Source: Rhineura floridana
Lineage: Eukaryota > Chordata > Lepidosauria > Squamata > Rhineuridae
Reading direction: 5' to 3'
Length of the DNA stretch: 64,000 nucleotides
Assembly (NCBI RefSeq): GCF_030035675.1
Contig: NC_084489.1
Span: 20,733,501 to 20,797,500 of the forward strand
The first letter of the stretch is position 1. Every line of letters begins with the position of its first letter. Under the pieces are notes generated by a model. That model did no database searches and had not been told where the DNA came from. It saw only the letters and a program-made list of their open reading frames with translations. The position numbers were made by a program, and so were the translations under genes. This document shows, piece after piece, positions 44,641 through 57,186 of the stretch.

Positions 44641-45125
44641 TCAGGCAATCAACGCATCCCTTGAATTTGTTGCTGCCCATTGAGCAGTGGATTGAGCAGA
44701 ACATCATTATTCTACCACCTCATTATGTTGCATGAGTTGAGCAGGAAATTTGAACACAGAAAGGATTCTGTGTAAAAATCTGCCATCCTTAAATAAATAT
44801 CTATTACACGCAAGGATCTTTTTCTTCCAGCCTCCATTGACCACAGATGAGGAGGTAGGTTTTTGGTGAGTCCTGCAGCTATTGAAGCCCGTGGCCAGAC
44901 ATATTGCCCAATCCAAGAACTCTACCAAACCTTTGACCTATGGAAGGAGTTCTGTTACCTTAAAGAGTAAAGCCCTTCTGATGGTCTTTAAAGGCCATTC
45001 TGACACACTCCATCTAATTAGTACATTTCAATAGAGTTTTATATATTCTTCACTCTGCATTCATGTACTTCATTCTCCCTTGTTGATGAAAACACAAAAA
45101 ATTACATGAGTGTTTTTCTTTTGAT
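44641..45125. other. Intergenic DNA upstream of TGM4
   Basis: No recognised element in about 480 bp. Confidence 0.45.
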
Positions 45126-45371
45126 TTCATAAGAACATAAGAACATAAGAAGAGCCTGCTGGATCAGGCCAGTGGCCCATCTAGTCCAGCATCCTGTTCT
45201 CACAGTGGCCAACCAGGTGCCTGGGGGAAGCCTGCAAGCAGGACCCGAGTGCAAGAACACTCTCCCCTCCTGAGGCTTCCGGCAACTGGTTTTCAGAGCA
45301 TGCTGCCTCTGACTAGGGTGGCACAGCACAGCCATCACGGCTAGTAGCCATTGATAGATAAGCCACCTGTC
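45126..45371. repeat. Dispersed reptile repeat (cataagaacataagaag...gatcaggccagtggccca)
   Basis: It begins with tandem cataagaa, then ctggatcaggccagtggccc and atctagtccagcatcctgtt and ends gctagtagccattgatag. The layout resembles the common sauropsid interspersed repeat with a matching-looking tail. The exact family is not assigned. Confidence 0.6.
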
Positions 45372-45514
45372 AAGAGCTGTACGTGATATATGTCTCATGG
45401 CTACTTAGGATGTTTTTCAGCTCAGTGTAAACTTTAAGTAATTGTTACATTTCAGCTTCCTCTTTCCAAGCCCCACCTTCTTGCAGCGTACATTTTAACA
45501 CCTCAAAGAATCTG

Positions 45515-45612
45515 ATAAAAAGGAGGCAGCCTTCTTCAGCCTAATCAGAAAAACGTGATACCAGCCACTGCTGCCTGAGCTAATCTTACAGACTCAAAGC
45601 CCAGGAAGGATC
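45515..45612 (+). promoter_or_regulatory. TGM4: Putative TGM4 core promoter and 5' UTR
   Basis: A TATA-like ataaaaa at 45515-45521 lies about 97 bp before the ATG at 45613, in AT-rich DNA without CpG enrichment, as expected for a tissue-restricted gene. Inferred from position only. Confidence 0.35.
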
Positions 45613-45628
45613 ATGAGTCAGAAAGCTG
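45613..45628 (+). CDS. TGM4: TGM4 exon 1 (coding part)
   Basis: Sixteen bases, ATG AGT CAG AAA GCT G, donor gtaagt. Short first coding exons ending one base into a codon are normal in transglutaminase genes. The base joins GG of exon 2 to make Gly. Confidence 0.75.
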
Positions 45629-48600
45629 GTAAGTACATAAGGAAAGTTTATTTCTCCTTGAATTGATGTCTTCCTCTTTATTTTTATCCGATACCCCTAG
45701 GGTAATACAACACAGAAGTGCAGTTAAATGATTTTATGAGTCTACTGCTGAAGTTAATGGACACTCAGCCCCTGAGATTTTTAAAGGGCCAACATCTATA
45801 ATTGATTTAAAAAACCTGGAATCCTGCTGTTTGATCTTCAAATAAAAGGGGTATACTTTTCCTTTGTATTTGTACATCATATATGCTACCTATCCTAAAA
45901 AAAACTAACAGAGCCATTGAAAAGTCAGTGAGGTTCATGTATATTATAGTGTACTAAACCTCCCTTTAAAGCCAGTGTGGCATAGTGGTTAAAGTGTTGG
46001 ACTACAACCTGGGAGACCTGCGTTCGAATCCCCACACAGCCATGAAGCTTACTGGGTGACCTTGGCCAGTCACCGCCTCTCAGCCTCAGAGGAAGGCAAT
46101 GGTAAACCCCCTCTGAATACCGCTTACCATGCAAACCCTATTCTTAGGGTTGCCATAAGTCAGAATCGACTTGAAGGCAGTACATTTACATAAACCTCCC
46201 TTTTTCTTATTGGCATGACTAACAATTTTGTAATGGTTTTATCAGCATGCAGTGAAATTTCTGTGCTATAGTTCTTCAACACGGCTGCCAAGTAAAAAAT
46301 CTAGCTGAAATTATTAACTTCTAAATTCCATTGAACCACTGCTTAATTTTTTCAAAAGTGCTGTTGACTGGGTGAGGACCCATCCCCTGCGATATTCTCA
46401 ATCATTTTTTTCAACATACTAATTCTGTAAAGTACTCTGCAGCTCTTAATTCAGCAAGGATGGCAAGCCTTTCAATTAGGGCTTCTGTATCATCAAAAGG
46501 AATAGGCCGTTGCAGCAATTGCAGCTTTTCATGTCAGTCTTGCAGGAATTTGAAAGGCCACACTTCCTAGAATCCCCTTATTCACCCAACTCTTAAAAGT
46601 CAGGAGCACCAGCGCTGAAAGACAAGCAATTTTGATCTACTGTATTATTATTTCATTATTAAATCTTGTTTATAATGTTCTTCCCAGATGACGGATGACC
46701 GATTAGCCCTATTTAAGTGTTCAAATAATATGTGGAAGGATCATGTGCCACCCCAACATCTCCCATGTGCCAACCCCGCCCCAGATCATCTCACATTGAG
46801 TGGAAGCCTCTGAAGGGAGATTCTTCATGGGTTCAGCTGAATGTGCTTGGAAGAACGGAGTTCCCAAGTTCAGGGAAGTTTCTAAGAGCATTCAGCTGAA
46901 CATGCAAAGAATTCCCTTCAGACCTCCCACAAAATGCAGAATAGTGTGAGAGTGCAGCTGGCAGGAACAGAGGCATGGGAGGTACCCACATAGCATTTTG
47001 TATATGTCTATATTATCCAGCTATGCCCTCCTCTGTGACCAAGATCCTTCTCTAATGTTTATTCACAATTAAGTCCCATTCAGCAATGGCCTTTCCCAAT
47101 GTTGTTTAAACTTTCCTGGTTGCAGATGCTGGTTGTTTTATTGCTTCCTGTTCATTAATGATGAATTGCCCCTGAATTAATCAGCTCATGTTCCTTATCA
47201 AAAGCACGAGCTTTCATTATTGTTTTTTCTGCATTCTTTTTTATTTATTTATTTTATTTAAAAAATGTGAAGCAACACTGCATACATAGACACACAAAGA
47301 TAATACAAAAGCTGACTAATTCAAGGACAATTCACAAATTCCCCAACCACAGTGGGAAGAAACAAAATAGACAGAACCTACAAACAGGAAGCATTTAATT
47401 AAAGGCACAGTTGCTTGAAGAAGCCTCAGTAGTGCTTTCCTGTCCCAATTGGTACTGCAGTTGTGATTTATTGGGGGGGAAATCAGATCAGATCAGAAGA
47501 AAACACTGGAAGTCCACACAGAAAACACTAGATTTCACGACATGTAAATTATTTGTAAGAAGTACATGAGCAAATTATGGCAATTCCAGAGAAAAGGAAG
47601 TGACCTGTCTTTGGCATGGTTCCCAATCGCAGGGAGTCTTCTAAGCACATTCAGCTGAACTCATGAAAAATAGCAGTAATCTGTCTTTCACATATACATA
47701 TCAAAAGCTGAAGAGGAGCTCAAAAGCACATTCATGACATGTATGAAATCTCAGGATGCAAGCTAAGCTTCAATTGACGTAGGGCTTATTGTCTGGTGCT
47801 GACAATGTACACAGCTTTTGAGGAGCAGGGTGTGCATGACTAGCCACAGGGCAGAAATTCCTCTTATACACATTTTCCCACGGCTAAATTAATAGCCCTC
47901 ATGTCCTGTTCTTATGTGTTTAACAAAAACTCGAGTAATTTCCTTTAACTTCCTTTAAAAGGAACCATGCTACTTTTCATGAGCAAACAATTTAAAAAAT
48001 GCTGTTGGCATTAGAGGAAATTTCTGGGGCTCCTTTGTTCTCTCTGGCCTTTTATTATATTATAAAAGTGGTATCAGATGTTAGCTAAACCTACAAAAGA
48101 AAAGGGGGAGCACTACAGTGGCAGGCATATCTTGGTTACCAGCTTAAAACGCAGTGAGGTTGGTTCTCTGGCACAGCTGGAAACAGCATCTCTTTTAGCA
48201 GGCTCCCATCATCCTTGACAATTGGCCATGCCGGCTATGGCTTGTGTGAGTTGTGGTCTAACAACATCTGGAGGGCATCATGTTGATTGTCTCTGAAATA
48301 GGTTAAGGCTACCTGGAAAGCAGAGTACAGCAACTGTTGCTCATGTACTGAGATGTGTGGGACCATCCATTTCATTAGAATGGCGAAGAACATTACACTG
48401 GAAAAACCTATATCTGTTAGTTTCAGTTTCTCACAAGCGGCTGAAGACATAGAGTTTGCCTCCGTTCATAAAAAGATGACAGGCTTAAACTTCCTGCCAG
48501 TATTAATAAATGTCATAGTAATATTAGTAGTAGGAATGAAAGATTTATTTTCTCTCTCCTGTTGAGTGACACATACAAATCATGCATTCTGTCCATTGAT

Positions 48601-51600
48601 CCACTACTCTGGAGTAGAATTGAAGACTGTACCCACACATGTCATAAATAGCATCCAGACATGTAAATCTGACAAGTATTTTAGTATGTAATTTTATTTT
48701 GCATTGTATATGTTAACTAATTTTTAACATCTGATTATATTGGTAATTTTAGTGTATATTTTATGTAAACCACTTACAGGTTTTGTTGATTTTGCAATAT
48801 ATAAATCCTGCTAAATAAAACGCATAAAAATAATTATGTATCCATTATAAGTCAAAACAAAAGAAGCACATCCTTGTAACCAGTATGGTGGATATGAAAC
48901 ACAATTTTCTGACGTTCCTTTTTGTTGTCAGCTATTTGATTGGAATGCAAGTCCAGAGCTTGGAAGATTACTTTTAAAAAGTAATAAATTACTGTTACGA
49001 TTACATGGCTCCAAAAAAGTAGTAATTACAATTACTGTTACACTCGCAATTGCTCTGGAAGCAACTGATTACTTTCCTTTTTCTCAAAAGTAATCACTAC
49101 AATTACATTTCAGTTACTTTTTAAAAAAACTCTTGGCTGCTGCACATCTTAAGTAGCCTAAAACAACATTAAGAATAAACACACACATTCAGAGGTAGTA
49201 AAATAATTCTTTTTATCCATAAGATAGCAATGGTGGTCTCTCCGCTGGTAAGGGTGGTGGGGAGGTGGTGGGGAGGGAGGCAGAGGCCACTACTCAGATC
49301 TTTGCACATCAAACCAAGTGCACTCCCCCCCCCCAGCCAGCAAGCATAATCTCTGTCACTTAACCATCTCCTGGACCCTGCCCTGCAACCAACTAAGGGA
49401 CACTCACCTGAGCAAACATTTTCCCGAGATGCAAAAAAGTTAAAATACTGCAAATGCAGCACAGTAGCCAGAAAGGGTGGTGGAGGCCACTTTGCATGCC
49501 AAGTACACACACACGAGTCATCTTTCACCTCCACAGTTCTTTATCTCCATTCTGCTGCTGCCTCCTTTATCCATGTTCTTGCCCTCCAGCTCCTTTTTCC
49601 CTCCACTTCATTCTTCACCACCATCCATTTTTTAAAACAATTGTTTTCTCCACTCCACCCCCTCTCACTCTCTACCTCCTCCCTTGTTGCCTCCTAACCA
49701 CCCACAGAGCATGAGGGAAGAGTGACGCTGCACAGAAGCCTAGTTTGAGGCACATGATTTTCATCCACAAATCAGAGGAGCAGAAGACTTCCCCTGCTTC
49801 CTCCCCAAAAGTAATGCCTAAAAGTAATGCTAGAAACATTACAATTACTCCACAAAAGTAATAAAATTACTCCTAGTTCTATTACAATCAACATGTAAAG
49901 GAATTACCCACTCTTTCCTCAAAAAAGTAATGAATTACAAGTAATTCGTTACTTGTAACGAATTACTTCCAAGCTCTGCAAGTTACTAATTGCCATCTCC
50001 ATTTTTCTGCTTTGGACATACATGGTTTTCCTAGGTGGGAAGTCCCAGTGTGCAAAAACAACTAGCTCTGTAATGACAACCCCCTACTTGTAAGGCTTCT
50101 GATTAGGGTAAGCCAGCCTTTCCCAACCAGTGTGCCTCCAGATGTTGTTGGACCACAACTCCCATCAGCCTCAGCCAGCATTGCCAATGGTCAGGAAAGA
50201 TGGGACTTGTGGTCCAACAACATATGGAGGCACACTGGTTGGGAAAGGCTGGGGTAAGCAGTTGACTTCTGGTGCAAGGAAGAGCTAAGCCCAGAGCAAT
50301 GCTTACATGGTCAAGTCATGTTTACTGCTGCACGGGCAATCACTCATAATAATAAAACACTATAAAACATGGATATCAGAAATTTACATAATCCACACAG
50401 CAAAATCCAACTAGCCCACAGTCAATTCATTGTCAGATTTCTTAAGAGGAGGAAAGAGGAGTCCTTTCAAAGTTAGAATAATCAGCATTTGCATGCAAAA
50501 GTGTGCTTATACCTTTAGTAATAATATGACTAAATCTAATATTGTCAGCCTAAGATGAATTGATGAAATGACCTGTATTAACAGAACTCATGAACATTAA
50601 ATTCTTTGCATGGTTTAGGGTTTGCTTTCGGGGTGAGGATGGCTCTTCTGCTTTTAACAGCTGTGGGACAGACAGAAAGTCAACAAGTTAAGGTTTAAAT
50701 TCCAGTATGGAAATTCAATATTGGAAAAACTTCACCTGTTGACGTTATGCTGCCAGACATTACTTGTATGTGGTCCTGACCTGATAGCACCCCAGGTCAG
50801 AGCTGATGTACCAACCATAGCTGGTAAAAAGACAACTTAGGTCTCTAGTGACAAAGCTGGAACTAGGAGAAATCCCAAGCTGTAAACCTGCTATTTTAGG
50901 GGGAGTGCAAGCCCCTCCAGAACTAACTGAATATCAGCTCCCTCAACATTTATTTCTTTTCTTACATTTATATCCTGCCTTTCTTTCACCAAGGCAGCAT
51001 ACATGTGGTTCTCAGGTGGTCTTCAATCCAGGTACTGACCAGACCTACACCTGCTTAGCTTTGGCAAGGTGGTGGCCTCTTGTACCTTCAGACCATACCC
51101 TGAGAATCATCCACCTACAGCCCTTCCATCTGATCATGATTATGCTGCCCTCATGTGTCTTTTCATGTACTCAAAAGACATTGTACATTTCTGATGGAAG
51201 AAACTGCAGCTAGCCAAAAGCAAAATGGAAAAAGGCTCGACGCATGTGCCTAGAACCTGGTCAAATGAGGCGAAAAAGTTACAGAAAAGTGAGGAGGCAG
51301 GAGTCTTCCTTCCAATTTGTAACCATTCATAAAACTATATATTTCCCAGCAGTTCATAAAAATATATATTTCCAATATGAAACCAGTTATACTGCGCTCT
51401 AATTTAAACTTTGTAAACCATGAAATTGAATGAGACTCCAACCTCCCCCACATACAGTGTGAAAACCATTTTTCTTCTTCTGTCCCTTCTGCCATCATTT
51501 CCAGGGGATCCTCTGAAGGTTGTTGAAATTGATTTCCTCAGAGAACAGAATGCCCGTCTCCATCGCACCAACAACTACAACAACCGCAGCCTGATTGTGA

Positions 51601-54600
51601 GACGTGGGCAGGAGTTTCAGTTGAAGCTGACTTTTAGCAGGGAGCTGAAAGACAATGACAAAGTCACACTGCAATTCAGCATTGGTAAGCAAGCAAAACG
51701 CGGTTTGATTCATCACAGTATGTCTAAGAATACAGGAGGTAATTCAGACTTTTGTCCTTCAGAGATTCCATCATCCGCAATCAGAAAATGCAAATAGTGT
51801 TGGGCAGACAAGAGAGTGCAAGTTCAAGAAAATTTGGAAAGATTTGTTTAAATCTCTAAATGACTTATACTGAAATGTAAGGCATGTTTATTGGAATGTT
51901 GTAGAAGAGAAGGAAATGTGAGCCACTAAAGGGGGGAAATGGGGCACGTATTTGTTTATTACACTGACATACAATCACCCTTCAGATAGTCTAGGGGGCT
52001 TTCAGGGAGTCTCCTACCCAGGCGCTATGTTGAGATTTGCTTACCTTTCACAATGTAATATTCTCTCAAACCATCCCACCCCCCTTCACTACAAAAAGAA
52101 CAACACACACTGCTCGTTTTTTTTATCTTTTCTATCCAATATTAAGGGTTGGGAAATTTTGTTTAACCAACAATTTTGTGACTCCACATCAGATGCCAGA
52201 TTGTATGGTGAACAGAGTACAAATGCAATGCACTTCCTAACTAATGGAACTGTTATACTGGAGCAAACATAGCCAATCTAGCAAAATGTTTTGCCTCTTC
52301 AATATCAATCTCTGTGCAGTAGAAAATGTGTCAAAGATGGGAGCTGAAAACAAAGGCTGCTGCCCTGCCATTCGCTGTTAACTCCTTTATGAACTTATTA
52401 ATATTCTTTATGAATTTGTATTCTTCCAGGTGAAAAACCAATGAAATCCAATGGAACCCATTTATCCTTGAATGCAAGGTCAAGACAGAATGCTCACACC
52501 TGGTGTGCCAACATCTGTCAAACAAATGGAAAGGAGGTACATAAGTTTCAGATAGCCTGCATTGAAATGTTCAGTTAGAGCACTTCTTGATTTACATTTT
52601 ATGGTGGTCGCATAGAAGATGGCTTAAATCACTCCACAGGGCAGGTGTTGCCTGAGGGCAAAAGTTTCATTATTTTCCTTTGTGATACCCTTAACAATAT
52701 CAAGAAAGCAGCTGGTGCCCAAGGGACCAGGGGATCAAGAAAGTGAATCCAACTGTAACAAACAGGCTCTGTAATTTCTGTCTTTCTTGCATAGTAGGAC
52801 TGCTGAGTGATGCCTCCTGTGTAACGTACACATGAGTAGCACCACATTTTAATACCGCAGTCTGAACACATGGAAATTAGGAGCTAAAATATCTATTAGG
52901 GTAAGTCCTGTATCCACACTGTCATCCTCAGGTGATGTGCCTCAGCTATCTCTGTGTTATGGAGTGGCAGGATTCTTGGCAAGGTACACATGAGCCATCA
53001 GTACCATGCAGCTGCTAAAACAGCTAATGCAATCTAGCTGCATTAACAGAAGCATAGTGTCCAGATCATGGGAAGGAAGAAATAGTTGCTTTCTATTCTA
53101 CACAGCTCAGGTCACATCTGGAGTATTGTGTCCAGTTGTGGGCACCACATTTTAAGGAGGACATTGAGAAACTAGAGTATGTCCAGAAGAAGGCAACTAG
53201 GATGGTAGGGGTCTGGAAACTTAGTTTTATGAGAAATGGCTGAAAGAGGTGGTCGGGAATGTATTTAAGCAGAGTCTGGAAGGTCATCTGTCAGGGATGT
53301 TGTAGCTGCATCCAGTGTTGCACATCCTGCAATGAGCATTGAGCAGGGGATTGGACTAGATGACCTTTAAGGTCATTTTCAACTCTTATGATTCTGGGTT
53401 GCATTCAAGTAAATCCTACTCAGAGTCAACACATTGAAATTAATGACCCTAAGTCAGTCATGTCTCTTAATTTCTGTGGGTCTACTCTAAGTAAGACCAG
53501 CACTGAATACCACCGTCTATGTTTAAGTGAGTGTCAACAGCTATGAAGCCAAAGCAGGGACACTGACAAACAAGAGACAGGTATCAGCATGCTTGAAGCA
53601 AATACAAAGTTTGCTGAAGTAAATGCAAGGTTTGCTGAAACCTCTCTTCCCTTCTATGAGCAGAAAGAGCCTACAAGACTCCTAGGTTGGGCTAGAGTCA
53701 TGAACACGAACATACCTTTTCATGGCTGGGGTACACTGCAATATTTTGTTGTTGTGGGTCCTCACTTGCATTTTAAATTGCTGTAGACATTACAATTTCA
53801 TCTCTGTTCAACGGATTGCATCTTCAGCACTTCTGTCTCTATCCATGAGCCACACCTGATAGTTCACAAGGGGTTGCTTTGGTGTTGTTAGACATCTGGC
53901 AGCAGACAATCAAATATGAATTTTCTCTCTGTCCACCATTCTTTTTATCCCCTGATGAAGCATGTCTGAGGCATGCCTTGAAACACGTCAGGATATGATT
54001 TTATTATTTATTCATTTATTATTTGATTTATATCCCGCCCTTCCTCCCAGCAGGAGCCCAGGGCGGCAAAGAGAAATGCTAAAAACACTTTAAAACATCA
54101 TAAAAACAGACCTTAAAATACATTAAAACAAAACAACATTAAAAACATTTTTTAAAAAGCTTTAAAAAATCTTTTAAAAAAGGGTTAAAACATATTTTAA
54201 AAATATATATTAAAAAGCAATTCTAACACAGACACAGGCTGGGATAGGTCTCAACTTAAAAGGCTTGTTGAAAGAGGAAAGTCTTCAAAAGGCGTCAAAA
54301 AGATAGCAGAGATGGTGCCTGCCTAATATTTAAGGGGAGGGAATTCCACAGGGTAGGTGCCACCACACTAAAGGTCAGTTTCCTATATTGTACAGAATGA
54401 ACCTCCTGATAAGGTGGTATCTGCAGAAGACCCTCACCTGGAGAGTGCAGTGATGGACTGGGTAGATAAGGGGTAAGACGGTCTTTCAGGTATCCTGGTC
54501 CCAGGCTGTATAGGGCTTTGTACACCAAAACTAGAACCTTGAACTTTGCCCGGTAGCAAATGAGCAGCCAGTGCAACTGTTTCAGCAGCAGGGTGACATC

Positions 54601-57142
54601 TTGGCTATACCCTGCCACAGTGGGCAGTCTCACCGCCGCATTTTGCACCAGCTGCAACTTCCAGACCAACCTCAAGGGCAGCCCCACATAGAGCGCATTA
54701 GAGTAATCCAGCCTGGAGGTTACCAGTGCGTGGACAACAGTGGTCAGGCTATCCCATATGATGTTTCTATTAAAGGTATTTCATATCCACTTTCATTTTT
54801 AATTGTCAGCATTTCCTGTAAGATTGTATGTGTCACTCTTGGGTTGAGTTCGCATTATTTATTACAGAAGTAAAAGCTCCACTCTGCTTTTCCATGGAGC
54901 AAAATGTGCCAAAAGCTATTTTCTTTTTTTTTTTTTTCAATAATTTTTATTCAAATTTTCATAAAACATACAAGACGAAATCATAAAACATTCAAAGACA
55001 AAAAACAAAATCAAAAATAGTTAAACAAAAAAAAAAAAATAAAAATAAAAATAAAAATAAAAATAAAAAATAAAAAGTAAAATATTGACTTCCCATTTGT
55101 CAAAGATCAGATCAGTTATAAGTCTATAATATATAACAATCCTGTCTCTTAAGTCATATTATAAAATCACTTTCCTCCAATAGTTATCTTACTTAATCAT
55201 CAAATCTCATAAACATTACTTTATTCTTTCCACAAAAAGTCAAAGAGAGGTTTCAATTCTTTAAGAAATATATCTATCAATTTTTTTTTTCCAGATAAGC
55301 ATATCGATTAATCCATCTCATTACTAATTATGATAATCTTATTGTCATAACCATAGTCAAAATAAACATTTCAATTAATCCATCACATCAGAATCTGTTA
55401 GGTTCAGTAATTTCAGTAGCCATTGTTCTATTATCCCTATTAGTTCCATTTTCCATCTTCCATCTTCAGTAGTCTTGTTAAGTCCAGTAATTTCAGTATC
55501 CAATCTTCCATTATCAGTATTCCATAATAATCTTGCTGTCAAAGCCATAGTCATATAGTAAGAGTCTGATGGGAATTACCTCTATCCCAAATATTTTCTT
55601 GCCATCCATTCTGAATAGGTTGCTGAAATACTGCTGTAAAATCATATCTCTGTTCTTTTTTTCAAAATACACTGGGTCATCTCTTGAAAGTTTTTCCATT
55701 GTCACATGGCTGCAGTTAATTCCATAGATTTTCTCTATATTGGGCTCCATCACGTCATTCCAGTCCAGAAGATTATCCATGCCATTGATAACTTTATCTC
55801 TAGAATCTTCATTAATTTCTTCAGAGATAACATTGAGTTCCAAACAATAGATTTTATTTCTAAAGTCCATAGACTCCAAATCTTTTTCCTGTTCCACGTT
55901 TGTTCCAATCTCCGGGGTCTCCTCTCTCACAGGGACCCCTGTTCCAGTCTCCAGGGTCTCCTCTCTCACAGGGACCCCTGTTCCAGTCTCCAGGGTCTCC
56001 TCTCTCACAAGGACCCCTATGTCTTTAATCTCCTGTATCTCCAAACAATAGATTTTATTTCTAAAGTCCATAGACTCCAAATCTTTTTCCTGTTCCACGT
56101 TTGTTCCAATCTCCGGGGTCTCCTCTCTCACAGGGACCCCTTCCAGGGTCACCTCTCTCACAGGGACCCCTATATCTTTAATCTCCTGCGTCATTTTACT
56201 CAATTCAATTTTCAACTCCTTACAACCCTGTCGCAGGTTTTGTTTCGTTATCTCAATCTCATCCATTATTTTCTGAAACATAGTTATTTCCAGATTCTCA
56301 GCCACTTTCTTAATTGCCATTTTAAAAGAAAAATATAGGAAAACCACTTCTTATTTCAGCAACAATTGGGTTAATACTCCAAACTTGGTGACATCACAGT
56401 ATAAACAGAGCAGACAGCCTTATCTCTCCATAGTTAAGTAAACAAAATGCAGTTCCCAGGATCGAAACAATTAATGGCAATCGTCAGAAAACAGATTCGT
56501 CAAAATAAAATAGACCAAAAAGAGAGTAGTCTCAGATAATATAATATTCTTCAAAATAAAAATCTGGAATAGAAATCCCTCTTCTGTGTATATCTTTAGA
56601 ATGCAAATCCAGGACAGCTTTTTGCAACAAAAACAGAGATAAGCTATTAATTAGTGCGTAGCAGAGAGAAGTTATGGCTCCCCAGTGAGATGTCAAAAAC
56701 CGATCAATCTGGCAAATCTCTTTTAAACAGCAACAATTTAAGTCAAGTAAAAGAAAAATATAGAAAGAAGGGTGCTTGCCTGTTAGTGCGTTCTCTCTTA
56801 GAAGATAAGATGAACGTTCGCTTTATCAGATAGAGCTTGCTGTTGAAAATCCGTCCCACCTTCGTCGGCTGGACCTCGTCCCATAAATTAATGAGATCTG
56901 GTCGTCCCAACAAAAATAGGCTTTGAGGTTAATCTCTTCGTTTCTCCCTACCCGGGAGAAGTTTAATCAGTCAAAAAAAAAGAAAAAACTGACTGATATA
57001 TCTGAATAAGCTTCTTTTGAGGCAGGAGCCCGTCTCAAAAGCAGGCACAGGCTAAGTCACCCTTCCCGGAAGTCCGCCAAAAGCTATTTTCTTGAGGACA
57101 TAGAAATCAGACTGAGTTAAACCTACAACCTATTTATTTATT

Positions 57143-57186
<44 letters not shown>

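Larger units (their letters stand above)
45629..51504 (+). other. TGM4: TGM4 intron 1
   Basis: 5.9 kb with a Sauria SINE (45971-46190), a MITE remnant (about 48205-48300), a ~1 kb hAT-like element (48954-49978), a perfect hAT MITE (50114-50251) and an L2 tail (about 50948-51130). 46200-48200 is unclassified. Confidence 0.6.

Noticed and set aside
49001-49110. AT-rich palindromes as a replication origin or matrix-attachment site
   Set aside because: The motifs are better explained as the subterminal repeats of the hAT-like element at 48954-49978.
55706-56338. 210-codon frame on the + strand
   Set aside because: It is the antisense shadow of the HAL1-like ORF in copy B, including its internal repeats.
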